Source: Nymphaea colorata
Lineage: Eukaryota; Streptophyta; Magnoliopsida; Nymphaeales; Nymphaeaceae
Direction: 5' to 3'
Assembly (NCBI RefSeq): GCF_008831285.2
Contig: NC_045148.1
Location: 3,470,001 to 3,534,000 of the forward strand
DNA length: 64,000 bases
In this document: piece after piece, positions 36,201 to 48,187 of the stretch
Layout of the letters: every line of letters begins with the position of its first letter
Position numbering within the stretch: position 1 is the first letter of the stretch
Translations under genes and position numbers: made by a program
The notes under the pieces: generated by a model
The model's input: only the letters and a program-made list of their open reading frames with translations
Told to the model about the DNA's origin: nothing
Databases searched by the model: none

Positions 36201-39200
36201 TCCCATGATTAGCATAAAATTGAAGTAGCACGGATGATTTGAATTCAAGAACATTATCAGTGCGAATATTTTTGACAATGAAACCAAACTGAGTTTTTAT
36301 TTCTTTGACAAATTTCGGAAGAATACATATAGACTTCCGATCTTTCCCGTAACAAGAATACCCAATTGACTCTAGTAAAATCATCAACCAAAACAAGATA
36401 ATACCGAAAACGTGAGTGAAAAGGAACCCGACTAGGACCCCACACATCCACATGAATGAGATCAAATGGACTTTGACTAGATGGACTCTGACTCGATGGA
36501 AAACTACTCCGTGTGTGTTTGCCTAACTGGCAAGCATCACATAAGAAGGACTCTGATGCAGTAATACCTGGAAACATGCGACGAAGTTTGGACACTGATG
36601 GATGACCTAGTCTGAGATGCCACTGGAAAGGAGAAGTCTTCGAGGAGAATGATGATGCAGCAACATTTACTGGGACAGACAAGAAATATAGACCCTCACG
36701 TTCATGGCCGCCACCAATCACCTTCCCAGTTAGTAAGTCCTGAAAAGAACATGAACCAGGGTAAAAAATGACTCTATACTGTAAGTCAATAGCCAATTGC
36801 TTAACAGATAACAAATTAACAGGAAACTGAGGAGCATAGAGCACATGAGTAATAGTGTCTAAATGTGGGAGATAAATATCACCGCTGCCCAACACAGGAG
36901 ATAGCTTGCCATCAGCCAGTCTAACATGTTGTGGTGTAGAGAATCTGACTAAAGATGAAAAAATGTGTGATTGATTACAACAATGCCTGGAGGCGCCAGA
37001 ATCTATCATCCACATCATATCTGGGCCATCGGTAGGAGCACCAATAGAGAAGGCTGAGTCTATTCCAGTATTGGCATATGAGAAGGAATTTCCAGTCATC
37101 TTGTAGTCATTGGAACCCTCGAACACATTACCATCAGTCATAGTAAAATTCCAATCAAAATTTTGGGCACAATATGTATGTATCAGATGCAGCAGTCAAC
37201 TTCAATCAAGAAATGTATCTTTACGGATCACAGAACTCCAAAAAAAAAAGAATAATAATCAGTCCCAATGCCAATTGACCCACATGTGATTGCACACACC
37301 CCCAGCAGTCCACAATTCTACTCCACCTGAATATTAGATGGCTGCTACAACACCAGACTTAGTAACTCTGCACACGACTGCACATATGTCTAGCAGTCTA
37401 CCATTCTGCTCCACATGAACTATGTGATAATCAGATCATGTCTTAATACCACCCACGTATGGCACACAATATATAGGAAGCAGGAGTCAAACACCACAGA
37501 AAAAAAATCTCTACTATCCTCAAAGATTATACGAATATCACATGCTATGCAATAAGAGAGAATCTGTAATCACAGAAACTAACCAAATCTGAACCGTATA
37601 AAATGGAGTAGATAACAAAATACAGAGATTTGAATCAATTGTTGCGGATGATAACAGGCCCATGAACAAAACTCCAAAAGACAGCTGCTGATCTCTGCTA
37701 CTTACGGCTGACTATTGTTGTTGCCCCCCACATATGATCAACATAACACCATCCACGTCAAGTTGTTGCTAAAATAGCCTCCACAATCAGCAGATCATTT
37801 CTGCTCCACATGCCAAACTACACCCACAAACAGCAGCTAAAGCATCCACGATCAGCAGGTCATTTCTGCTCCACACGCCAATCAGCAGCCTTCAAATAGC
37901 ATGACTCCACACACAACAGCAAAAATATATAACTTCAAAGGGCAGATCTGATATATAACTTCACAGATCTTCTTCCACGACAGCAAAAAAAAAACAGAAA
38001 AAATCAGATCTGTTTAGGGCAGATCTGATACAAGACTTCATAGATTTGCTTCCAACCAATCAGCAGAAAATCAGATCTGATCTTCCACGGCAGCAACGTC
38101 ATCAAGGTTTCTCCATGTCTTCCACAGCAGCAGCAACACAAGGGTGCTAATCACGTTTCTACATGTTAAACATGATTAGTCCCTTTCACCAAACAAATTA
38201 CTTGCTTTTCTTGAAATCAGCAAAAAAAAAATATAGACGTGAACCCTAACTTGGAGGAAGAGGCAAGAAATAAAGGAAGGAATGTGAAACCCTAGATAGC
38301 ACAGTCTTAGGTCTAGGGCTCTGATACCATGTTCCAGATTGAAGGAGACGAGAGAGAGATGTTGAGGAAAGGAGAGGACGAGAGAGAGAGAGAGATGAGC
38401 CAAAGAGATTATCTATTAACCTAACCCTAATCTCCTTTTAAAGAGATTAGGGCTGGCGGTACAAACTTTACAAAAACAGTCCAACTACTATAAGAAAGTA
38501 GTTAAAAACCTCCTCTCTAACTTTCTAATATTTCAAAAACACTCTTTAACAATAACAAAGTGTCGTTCTTAAGTCTGATTTGAGATCCTTTGTTAATCCA
38601 TGGATTTTTGTGCTGCCCTTGCCAGATTGACAACATTATGCCACAGAAGATCCATCGATTTAAAACCTTGGCACTCAAATACATCATTAGGTACTTAAAA
38701 CTAATATGTTCAACAATAGCCAAAGACATACAGTATTGTTGGAACATTGGAGTACCAAGATTTATCAAAAAAGCACCATTAATATGAATCTATATTGTCA
38801 CAAGAATATGTTAAAGGTAATGTTTTGTCCAAATCACTATTTTATACAACTCCACATTTTATACATTTTCAGAGACGACTTTCTTGAGACCCTTTTTAAA
38901 GGATTTGTTAACTAGTGAAACAGATTTTTCTCAATTATTTTTCCCAATTGCATATTGTTGTTTGCAAATAAGTCCATTCCCAAATTCTTTTGCAAGCAAA
39001 TATATTCTTTGAGAAAAAAAAAACCATAAAAATTCTTTATCAAGAAATATTTGAACCATACACATGGATATTAGTTATCATAATTGTCTCAATAACATCA
39101 TTTTTTGAGAAATCTTAAGTTTTTATAGTCCGAATGTGCATCCTAAATGATTCCTCATATCACTTTCTACTCTTTTTTCCGAATTCTTATCATCTAAAAT

Positions 39201-40963
39201 TTTGAAATGACTGCTTTCTGGTTGCAATTCCAGTATCACACTTTCTTCTTCTGTCCCCCATTTTGGTAACTATGGGCCATATCAGAAACACAACAATCAA
39301 AACATAAGCAGTCAACTTATATCCAAATTCAACTAACATTCTATCAGATTAATAAATAAGAGCAGATGCAGCATGTACCAATGCATCTTAGAATGGTTAA
39401 GAACACACGAAGAAGAATGAAGGCCTACTCCCAAAGCGGAAACTGAAAGAGATGAGCTCCTCAACATGATTCGTCCATCAATTTCACTGTCAGAGAATAG
39501 ATCTGAGAAGTAGATGAGGTACAATGCCATAATTGAGATGAAAATAGCATGCGCAGTTGAAGTCCCCCTGAAGTGTTTCAATTACAAACAGATTAGTAGA
39601 CCAAAGTTATGCAAATACTATGTCTGTACACTGAGTTAAATACTGTAAGACATTAACACTAATAGCTTAGTTTGGATCCTACACTCTGTTGACCATATCA
39701 ATGAAAAAACAAGGACAAATGAAACAAAAACCCATATCATTGGACTGACTGAACAAAGTAGGTGGAGAGATAGACAACACTAATCGCAACCAAATGATCT
39801 TAGGCTTTAATATCATGAGGCTATCTTGCCTTATGCAAGATTAAATATCCTAGAGACAGCTATCTGCACTTGTGGTATCATGTTGTGATTGACAGCAGCA
39901 TGTTCCAGAATGTAGGGTTCCAATAAAGGGGCATTCGATTACTCGGGATTTGAAATCCATAGATCTAATGTGGATCTGACATCACATGTTTTTGCTGATA
40001 TAGCTAAATATATACATGGCAAAATCCATGGTTCATCAAACTGAGGGTCTTAGGTCAGACCTAAGATCCACACTTAAGATCTTTATATTACTTCACTGCA
40101 TTGAGAAAAGGTTAGATTTAAGATCGGAGGGGGGAGGGTTGCATCTTAAATCCATGGTTCTCCAATACTGAGGATTTCAAACCCGAGGCTATCAAACCCA
40201 CCCCAATCATATGGACCTACCATAGAATGATAGGGTCTCTTGACCCAGTGAGAATCCAACCTCTGAAAATGGGAAGAATAGTATGTACTATGTGGTATGA
40301 CTAAGTGACCATCTCAGTAAGGCACTGTTGTAAGAAACAGAATAAGCTGCAAATACTGTATGTTACTTTCCATATTTCTCCTAACAGGCACATAAAATGA
40401 GCATTGACACAAGCTCCAAGAACTACCTAAATAACAATAAAATTAAAAAAAGGCAGATAAGATGCAGCTCACTGCAGATGTTTATTCTTCGAGAAAAAAC
40501 AATTGCAGATATTTTACGTTTAGGTGCCTGACATATGGCAATTTACATTTATCTGTTATTTTTTCAAAATACAGATTTAAATGCCTCCACTTCAAGACAT
40601 TTGTCAGATAATGAGTAACTTTCTCGTCAACTCATTATGTTTAACTCTTTAAGAGCATCCTTAACACTTTTTTGAGTAAATGAATTCATTTTCATAGATC
40701 TTTTCTCTTATAGTTATTGTACAATTTAAAATAGATGGTTCCAGCAATTTATCGATGGGCAAACCTCATCTTTATATTCTAGAAAAGAATGACTAAATGG
40801 AATTCACCATAATCCAGGATAAACCTGGACACTGCGTAAAAAACATAGAAGTGTGTTAAACAAAGTAACAGTACCTGTTGCCCCATTCAACACGTTGAAG
40901 TTTTGTAAGACCAGCATAGCCTTTGTAGTACCAAGGTGTGAGAAGCTGAGTAAGGTTATATAT
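29816..40963 (-). CDS. TLC-domain membrane protein (TRAM/LAG1/CLN8 family)
   Basis: TLC proteins are multi-pass ER-type membrane proteins linked to lipid sensing or ceramide synthesis; the plant TLCD4/TMEM56-like branch has no firmly known reaction. Seven exons, read on the minus strand, join in phase: 40963-40875 ([16 protein letters not shown] ... RVEWGN), 39567-39429 ([20 protein letters not shown] ... SVSALG), 32724-32650 ([13 protein letters not shown] ... PSLGGMEY), 32237-32116 ([15 protein letters not shown] ... [10 protein letters not shown]), 32027-31952 ([17 protein letters not shown]), 30151-30092 ([20 protein letters not shown]) and 29935-29816 ([14 protein letters not shown] ... 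KRTLAKRQ, stop TAA). All introns have GT-AG ends and split codons restore R and W. The paired histidines of the TLC core are present. That gives about 226 residues with no lesion, against about 265 in relatives. The exon with the start codon, somewhere in 40964-46103, was not identified. Probably a working gene of at least 16 kb, expanded by transposons in its introns. Confidence 0.88.
29936..30091 (-). other. TLC gene intron (last)
   Basis: Donor CTGATCAG|GTATTA and acceptor TTGACAG|GCGGAA on the minus strand. Short, AT-rich, nothing else seen. Confidence 0.7.
30152..31951 (-). other. TLC gene intron with duplicated segment
   Basis: 1.8-kb intron. Contains poly-A near 30450-30468, a ~244-bp tandem duplication (30625-31075) and a (GT)n run near 31434-31453. 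No mobile element termini recognised. Confidence 0.6.
30625..31075. repeat. Imperfect ~244-bp tandem duplication
   Basis: Copies start GCATCTG at 30625 and 30869 and share TTTTATAAG-TCAACATATGGATG, TTTGAAATGCCCAAAACTAA and TATCAGGGTTGAAAATCAA-type strings. The second copy lacks about 35 bp of the A-rich middle. Confidence 0.85.
32946..33400. mobile_element. PIF/Harbinger-like MITE (455 bp)
   Basis: Terminal repeats of about 30 bp: left GGTGCATTTGATTGCCCTGG then ATCTCAGATC, right (reverse complement) GGTTGCGTTTGATATCCCC then AGATCTCAGATC. Flanked by the 3-bp duplication TTA at 32943-32945 and 33401-33403, the hallmark of this superfamily. The interior carries (CA)n(GA)n at 33192-33252. No transposase. 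Confidence 0.78.
33192..33252. repeat. (CA)n(GA)n microsatellite
   Basis: Compound dinucleotide repeat inside the MITE. Confidence 0.95.
33632..33863 (-). repeat. 3' LTR of copia element 2
   Basis: 232 bp including a (GA)n tract of about 28 bases, longer than in the 5' copy. Confidence 0.92.
33871..37141 (-). pseudogene. Copia pol polyprotein, frameshifted
   Basis: Read on the minus strand: protease [14 protein letters not shown] (about 37020), GAG-pre-integrase [15 protein letters not shown], zinc-type CDACQLGKH, integrase core with HVDVWGPSR, then IRTDNVLEF and [11 protein letters not shown] as its acidic triad. A frameshift lies near 36300-36460. Reverse transcriptase: [11 protein letters not shown] (35454-35095), then after further breaks [12 protein letters not shown] (34839-34564) with the YVDD box intact. 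RNase H follows: [34 protein letters not shown] (34275-33871). At least three frame changes and stops, so it is not functional. Confidence 0.92.
37142..38329 (-). other. Leader of copia element 2 without gag
   Basis: About 1.2 kb between the primer-binding site and the protease frame contains no open frame resembling gag and no zinc knuckle. The phrase CAGCAGnTCATTTCTGCTCCACA recurs at about 37388, 37787 and 37857, suggesting local duplications of non-coding filler. Confidence 0.6.
38330..38551 (-). repeat. 5' LTR of copia element 2
   Basis: 222 bp, next to CTCTGATACCA (complement of the primer-binding site) at its left edge. Confidence 0.92.
39568..40874 (-). other. TLC gene intron with MITE
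   Basis: 1.3-kb intron between the exons ending AACAG|GTACTG and beginning TTCAG|GGGG. Contains the PIF/Harbinger-like element at 39928-40204. Confidence 0.7.
39928..40204. mobile_element. PIF/Harbinger-like MITE (277 bp)
   Basis: Left GGGGCATTCGATTACTCGGG then ATTTGAAATCC; right reverse complement GGGGTGGGTTTGATAGCCTC then GGGTTTGAAATCC. The terminal repeats are clear with mismatches; the 3-bp duplication is not exact. Same general family type as 32946-33400. Confidence 0.6.
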
Positions 40964-43900
40964 CTGAAGCAAACAAAAGAAACTACAATAAACAATTAGC
41001 ACGAATAAAGAACTAACCACATTAATTTCTTTTAGCAATAATGACATAACGATTACTGTCCTCACAGAATTGTCATTTTAGCTATGGAGTATGGACCAAC
41101 GTGGAACTCTTAGTCTATCCAAAATTAGCTTAGACCACAAAGGGAGAGTAAAATATATTCTGGATGTTAGAATAAGCAGATACCTACCAATGTTAAGAAC
41201 AAATCATGGGGCCCTAAAATCATCCCCCTAATAACCTTTCAAAGTTCATAGCTCATGCTCCATATTCATGGATTGACTTTGATCAGTTCTCTTCTTCAAA
41301 AAATGTAAGCACCATCAGTTGTCAATTGTAAATGTTTCTATAAAGGTAGCAAATCATAATAAAAATGTAAAGGCCACTTATACATTTTAGAATTTAAGAT
41401 ATAAAAACTAACTATTAGTCCCAAATCAGCCTCCTAATAAGTTTTATCCAATCTCAATATGGGTCCAATTAAACAGCCCTTCACCTATTTCCATTACCCA
41501 AATCTGGTAAAAAATGGGTTGGTTACCCAACGTCACCAAGTACCAGGTAGGCATCTTCAACCCTAGGTGCTGACACAAGTGTTGGATAATTTCAGAAGAC
41601 CTTAGGTGTCGAGAAGACAGACTCTTTATACTGATACATACATGCATACATACATACATACATGCATACATAGTCATAGGTATCGTTCTTGAGTTCCTAT
41701 AGGTAATACTTTTCTTGGATACTAATCTCAAAAAAACTCAAAATTCAAAAAATTAAAAGTTATACAACATGAGAAATAAATTTAAAATGATTTGAGATAT
41801 CATTTCTATTATAAGAAAACATTGATAAAACTTCAAATGGTTATTAAAATATTCAAATAATTCTTAAAATTTTTAAACTATAATTAAAAAACATTTTCTG
41901 AAAAAATGAAAAACAAGAAGAATGTATGATATTTCCAATTTGGCATTTTTTTTCAAATCATTACAACTTTTCACTTTTTTGTTTTCCTTTATTTTTCTGG
42001 TTTTGTGAATTTAAAAAAAAATCTCATATTTGTGGCAATGGTATATATGTGCATGTATGTGTATGGGGTGTGTGTGTGTGCCTGTGTGGGAAATGAGTGG
42101 GAGCAGCTGCAATTTTTGGCTGGTCTGCTCATATGTGTCTGAGAGAGTTTTTCCACAACATCAACCACAAAAGCTGCAACTTTCGTGTTCTAAAGCTTAG
42201 GCTCAACATATAGATTGTGTTTTCTGGATATCTACACAAGACCTTTGAAGCTAAACAAAGTCAGGCTATTGACTTTTAAACTCTCAAGCCATACACACAA
42301 TATGAAGCACATTATCCCGGTACTGATTTTAAGGCTTCTGGATACACAGATCATATGTATGATTAGTGTTGCTAAAATGAAAAACAAAGTTAACTTCTAA
42401 AGAAGGGATGGTTGGCTCAGCCTAAAGTAGGGGTTGGTCATGAGCATTCATGCATATGATAAAATCTGAATATGGGAATAACCAGTCAACAAGTGGTCAT
42501 GGCACTCATGAAAAACAAAAAATTGTCATCTGAGGCCAAAGGGTTATTACAAGGAATATACTCATTTGCACGAGCAATTACTCTTAAAAAGCATATTGAA
42601 TCCAACTATCTCATAATTTTTTTTGTATTTCAACAATCAAATGATCATGACAAACCTTTAGCCATTACATGCATAACTTGCACATAATGAGGACCAGCAA
42701 AATTAAGTAATTTTCCAAATAAATTCTATTCTTGGAAATTAAAAAATTGGGGTTTTACCATTTTGCATGATAGGACTCCACCAATCACAGAAGTATATGG
42801 AATAAAAGTATCTGCTAGTAAATAGTCATCAAGAAGCAACTTTGCTTGGTATTGATATGCTTTGATTGCCATAACTGTTGTTCAGAAATCTGCACCATTA
42901 AACAATTTTTACCAACAGATTCTAACAACATATGCAATTTTTTAGCATTACAAAGAAGAAAACAAACTTTTGTAAAATCTTGCCCATGCAGATCCGTGAA
43001 ACCAGGGAATCATACATCAAATACAATTTATACAGAAAAGCTGGAAAGAATAGGAACTTCCATTTGAAAAAATGTACAATTCTATGGCTAAGACCAAAGA
43101 AAATCAGCAGACAAACACCAACCTGGAAAATAACTAAAACTTTGGCAAATGCAAGCAAGAGAATGCTTTTATCATCAAAACAAAATTTTGTACGCATCCA
43201 AAGAATATGGAAGTTACAGCCATGTTTGTAATGCTAATTAAAGCTTTGATCAACAAACTCCAAAATCAAACTCCCCTTACCTTTATCCAAAGGAAATAAA
43301 GATGTCAACAAAGTAGCAGTTTAAGCATGCAAGTCTTGAAAAGGTTCTTAAAGCTGATGAAGAATATAGATAAAACTGAAATCAAATCGGTTAGCATCAT
43401 AACTTGTTACATTTCCTAATTAACAACAGTTCTTTAGGTACATTGGTCTTCTGGACAATTGATCAAATACATCACTGCACAGCCAAATGAAAGATGGATG
43501 AACTCAAACCAATTAAGATAGATGCAAAACACAAATAATGAAATAATGAAGTTGCACATTCAAGCCATTTATGAAATTAAAGAAAAGATTAGTGATTCCT
43601 TTTGCAAATTGGCATCAAAATTAAATATTAGAAAAACAAAGAATATACATGAAGATATTATGATATTACTGTAACAATTTCATTTATAATCTTCAATTTT
43701 TTCTTCAAAGAACCTTTCCCTGATTTAATGATGATGAAGGAAACCATTGAAAGTCTTGCGCTTCCAGGAAATTTTCAGCCCAGGAGATGCACATTCTTCT
43801 TTCCCCTGACTGGTGTGTAAAATTAACAAGTAACAACCTCGTCTTCCACCTCCTCCCACTTCCCTTTTCTTCTTTCTCTCATTTTCTTCCCCTTTTCAAA

Positions 43901-46103
43901 TGAGAAAAAGGACCAACACAGATACCAATCCATAATCACCCATGGCCCAAAGCAGAAACAACATATTAAAGGCACAACCACAGTCACAAATACTGTTGGG
44001 TTTCAAACGGTGAGATTTTTCTTGGTCTTTTTTTTTGGCAAAACTGAAAATCTTGGGAAACTCTCGGAAAAGAAATCCTAAAAAATATGAAAAGAACAAT
44101 AAATGAAAAAACTAACAATAAAAAAAAATTGATAAAATAATAAAAAATGATGTTTAGTAATGATAGAAATGAAGATAAACAGTTTAACTTACACTTTAAA
44201 CTTTAAAGCAAAAGTAACGTAAAAATAATGAGAAAAAATGTGATAAAGATGTGAAAAAATTATTTAGGAGTTTTTCAAAAAAAGGGGAAAAATGGGTTTT
44301 TTGCATTTTTATTAGTTTTGACATTTTTTCAGGTATTTTTCCAAAACAATGGGTTTTTTTTTTGTGACTAAACATCAATTCTGACTTCACAGTATGGCAT
44401 GACTTTCCCAGAATATAGCATCATGATACAATAGGTTGAAATAAATATGTAGACTGCAATTCGTTAAAATAAGCTAAAATCAGATGTGAGGCACTTCTAT
44501 CATATCCCAAAGCATTAGAGAGCATTGGTCTTAGAGTTTATGCCACCAGCAGTGCAACTAATCTCACTGCCTGGGTGTGGCTTCCTCATGTAAAAATGAA
44601 AAAACTAATATAATAATAAGCTCAAAGCAGGGGAAACAAAATTGTGATATCCATGTTTATTCAATTGACTTTTAATTATTTTTTCACTACACCTACAGAA
44701 AGACATATTTTCACGCACATGAAATCTGCATCCTACATAGTTCAAAATGCAAACACGTTTTCTATGCCAAGAGGCTCAGTGTGACCATAGTTGGCAAACT
44801 TGCCGGGCTGGATTGAGAATCGCCAGAGTCGAGTCGGATCGCTAAAAAATCCGGCCATGAGACAAGGTTGGCCCGACTCGCCCCCGACTCGGCTCTACTA
44901 GGCCTAACTCGGCCCGGACTCGACCCTAACGGCCCAATTCAGCTACAATGATTTACATTATGGTTATTTTAAAATTCGACCAAGTCGATGAGCCAACTCA
45001 CTGACCCGGTCATCTGCCGATCCAAGTTGGAGTCACAAGTTTGCCAATTATGAGTGTGAATTTTCTATATATGTTTCCGAAACCAACCTTCTCAATGTGA
45101 TGTTGCAAAATGACTTGAAAAGGCCAAATATAGCACAAAGAAGAATGCAGTGCTCAAAACAATGTCAAAACAAGATTATCCTGAACATGAGAATCATCAG
45201 CTACTAAACAGCGACCATGAGGTGCTAAAGATAGAAATTATTAGGTGTCAATTTAGCTGCTTATAAACGTGGCCAAGTTACCTACTGGTTTCTGAAACAC
45301 TCCAACAGAAAAATATCATTCTCTGTGGCACAAGTCAGATAACAGAGCATGGTATTTAGGTTATAAAGTGAAGCTTATAGATGAAATAGATGAAAGTCAA
45401 GAGAAATAAGCATGCCAAATTACATAGGATATGCTGAAAATCAATGACATTCGCAATTTTAACCTCACAGGAACCAAGAAGGCATGGAATATGCTGGCTA
45501 TGACCCTCAGTCATCAGTTACCACAAATAAAAATTAAGCAAATAAACTGCGAAGAAGTATTGCCGAACCAACATGGCATAAAAAGAACAAAAAAAATCAA
45601 GGAAGCGCATAAGGTAGAAGCAAATCATAATTTGAACATCATCCCCGAAAGAGAACTCCAACAAAGACAACGGAAGAAAGATTAACAGGCCACAAAATAG
45701 AAAGGTTACTTCACAAGATCATCTCGAACTGCAGGGAGCGAGAGAGAGAAACAGAGAGATTCCAGAAACTTTTACGAATGGAAAACCTCCAGAAAATTTT
45801 ACAAACATAAAACCGTTGCCAACAATCAGAAATCTCGCAACTCGCTGCTTCTGTGAGTACCCACCTCAAGAAAACCAGGAAAGAAGAGAGCCCGAGAGAG
45901 GGAATGCCGAGGTGTAGAGACAAAAAGAGAAAGAGGCGCCAAAATAGTTAGACCAACAAACCATGCACAAATATTCCGTCATAAGCGATTAACGTGACGA
46001 GAATCCAAACTGTTCACCAAGAATTAGGATACAAAAGAGAAAGGAAGAAAAAGGTGCAGGTTGATCACGGTATCGACAGGAAGGAAGGAGCTGTCGCGTG
46101 TAC
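40964..46103 (-). other. TLC gene 5' introns, first coding exon not found
   Basis: A start exon of about 120 bases should lie here, but I could not identify it from conserved residues. The stretch contains a (CATA)n run (41636-41672), the hAT-like MITE at 44786-45052, and otherwise A-rich single-copy sequence. Frames such as 42922-43197 (-) and 45431-45685 (+) show no recognisable domain. Confidence 0.5.
44786..45052. mobile_element. hAT-like MITE (267 bp)
   Basis: Terminal repeats CATAGTTGGCAAACTTG and CAAGTTTGCCAATTATG match at 16 of 17 positions. Flanks AGTGTGAC (44778-44785) and AGTGTGAA (45053-45060) agree at 7 of 8. Subterminal regions contain repeated GACTCGGC/GAGTCGG-like words. Non-coding; lies in a TLC gene intron. 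Confidence 0.75.
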
Positions 46104-46270
46104 CTGTTGGGGAGTCTTGAGGCGTGCTGCTGGACGCTGCATGGGATTCCTTCTTCAAGAGACGCAACTCGTTTGGTACGCAAGTTTATGAAACAATATC
46201 AGACAACCCCCACAGCCACAGGAAACGGAGAAAGAATCTCTCCCGGTCTCCCTCCCTCCCTCTTCGAGAG
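46104..46270 (-). other. Probable 5' UTR exon of the TLC gene
   Basis: On the minus strand a GA/CT-rich start region (complement of 46230-46270) leads to a good donor CCCCAACAG|GTACAC at the 46104/46103 border. Position upstream of and in line with the TLC exons suggests the first, mostly untranslated exon. It contains a short ATG frame; no family similarity. Inferred, not proven. Confidence 0.35.
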
Positions 46271-48187
46271 GTAACGTAAACGGGTTGGACCTGAACATTT
46301 TTTTAACGGATAGAAAGTCCACTCCGTGCCAAAATTAACCCAAAAAAGCCTTCTTTAGAAAATTTTCTATTTGATGGCCAATATGAAATGCAAACCTCAT
46401 TTTTATTGTTTGCCTTGTATGGACTCTCAATTTTCTGTCAATCGCAAAGAAAAAAGTCCGTAAATATGTCATTTTCTTTTGGAACAAGTGAAAATTTAAC
46501 CTTTTATTTTGGAAAACGGCTTAACCTTTATTAAAAATAAAGCGCTGTCAAATTTTTTAACGAGTCAAGCGAATTCGGCTGGCTGGACTTGAGCTCGACT
46601 CATTTACTAAACAATTAAAGTTTGAATTTAAATTAAAATTTGAGTTAAAAAACAAGCCGAGTTCGGGTTTCTAAGCGCTCTACTCGTTTAAACCGAACTC
46701 GCTCATATACGTTTCATTTTCATTTGTCGCGCTGTCTTTTCTATTTCATTTTTCATATCTCTCTCTCTTCTTCTTCCTTCTCACCCCCCCCCCCCCCTTT
46801 TTTCTCGTGCTGCAATTGCACCTCCTCTCTCTCCTTCTCTTTCTTCTTCCTCATCCCTCTCTTTCTCTTCTTCCTCCTCCTCCTCTTCTTCTTCTTCAGC
46901 TTCTCTCTCCTTCTCGCTTTATCTCATGGGCTGCAACAGCAAGGATGGAGGACAGAAGGAGGTACTTCTCTCCCGCTCTCTGTCACCTCTGTCTCTTTCC
47001 ATCTCTCCTCCTCCTCCTCCTTCCACTTCTCCTCACCTCATCTCTCCTTCTCTCTCTTTCTCTCTCTCTCTCGTTAAAGGTTTCAGAAATCCTCGATCTC
47101 GTCGAGTGTTTCTTAATTCTTGTGCAGGTCGAGGGTTTCTGAACAGAAATCCTCGATTGCGTTGATCAATGATTTCTGAAACCCTCGAACCCTCGACCAG
47201 GTCAAGGGACCGAGTCGAGGGTTTCAGAACAGAAGCCATCGACCAAGTCGAATGCCTGCCTGCACAACACAGTGTTGTAATATGTAATATATTCGTCGGT
47301 TGAGAAAACATTGTTTCTTTCTGGTCTTGTGATGTTTAGGGAGAAGGTGAGCATTCCAGCGACGAAAGCTTTCATAATGCTGGAAGGGTTAGGTGCGGAT
47401 TTGACGATGGTGCAATGGAGAGACATAGCTCAAACGCTAGGACCAAATGGGCAGCCCCTTGGCACCTTCAACTCTGCAACTTTTTCTGTCAACTCCTACT
47501 TCATGGCCCGAAACATGTATATTACAACTAGTAAACACATACATTTTTAGCTAAGTTGATGATTGCTTTCTATAACAAGAAGATGATGATTACTCGCCCA
47601 TGAGACCAAACTAGTCGAGGAATATGTGAGTAGAGCCAAGTTAGAGCTAGCTAAGCTCGGGCTCGACTCTTGTTGAACATTCCTACTTATATTGGTCAAG
47701 TTCTAAAGTGTTTTGGCAAAGTTGCCCTCCAACGAAGTGGCTATATGTGGGAGGGTGGTGGATATCCTGTCTTTTGAATCCAGTAGAATTAGAAGGCTTT
47801 GATGCCAGCAAATAACATGGTAGCATTTCGAAAGTGCCCTTAAAAATTGTGCCATGAAGTGGCTAGTGTAAAATGCATTTGAAGGGTGAAAAGTGAAGGA
47901 TATTTTATGGAAATATAAGTTGATTGCAATGGATATGGATTGGTCCCTACTACATCCAATAAAAGAGACAATTGATTGTTACAACTGACATGTTCACGTA
48001 TTTGTAATCTTATATGTCATGTTAAACTTAAGCAACATGTATAAAAACAATATCAATGTTCTACACTTTTTTTTCATTAAAATGTTATGGAAAACATGTC
48101 CACTATAATTATCAGTGTTATATATCTTTATCTCACCAATTAATTGCAAGTGCATGCAGTTGATTTTGATTATACATTTGAGGAAAA
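46271..48187. other. Intergenic with long pyrimidine tract
   Basis: 46545-46700 carries GAGCTCGACTC/CCGAACTCG relics. 46740-47070 is CT-rich, including C12 near 46787-46798; frames there are serine/leucine-rich artefacts. 47075-47240 repeats CCTCGA/TCGAGGGTTTCTGAA words in both orientations. The 79-residue frame 47311-47550 was not recognised. Confidence 0.45.

Larger units (their letters stand above)
33632..38551 (-). mobile_element. Copia element 2, in TLC intron, no gag seen
   Basis: LTRs at 38330-38551 (5') and 33632-33863 (3') begin TGTT and end TTAACA on the plus strand; 5-bp target duplication ATAAC at 33627-33631 and 38552-38556. Primer-binding site TGGTATCAGAGCC (minus) lies against the 5' LTR; purine tract AAGGGGAG lies against the 3' LTR. 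I count about seven substitutions plus GA-tract length changes between the LTRs, roughly 3%, so it is older than element 1. Coding order protease, integrase, reverse transcriptase, RNase H. It is in the sense direction of the host gene, so its LTR signals could affect the transcript. Confidence 0.95.
32725..39428 (-). other. TLC gene intron, 6.7 kb, transposon-filled
   Basis: Holds a PIF/Harbinger-like MITE (32946-33400) and a complete copia insertion (33632-38551). Splice sites on both sides (GGGA|GTAGGC and TTTGCAG|GTATCA) are intact despite about 5.4 kb of inserted DNA. Confidence 0.8.

Noticed and set aside
46724-47142. Serine/leucine-rich frames of 111-117 residues
   Set aside because: Pyrimidine tract artefact; no stop-poor bias beyond composition.
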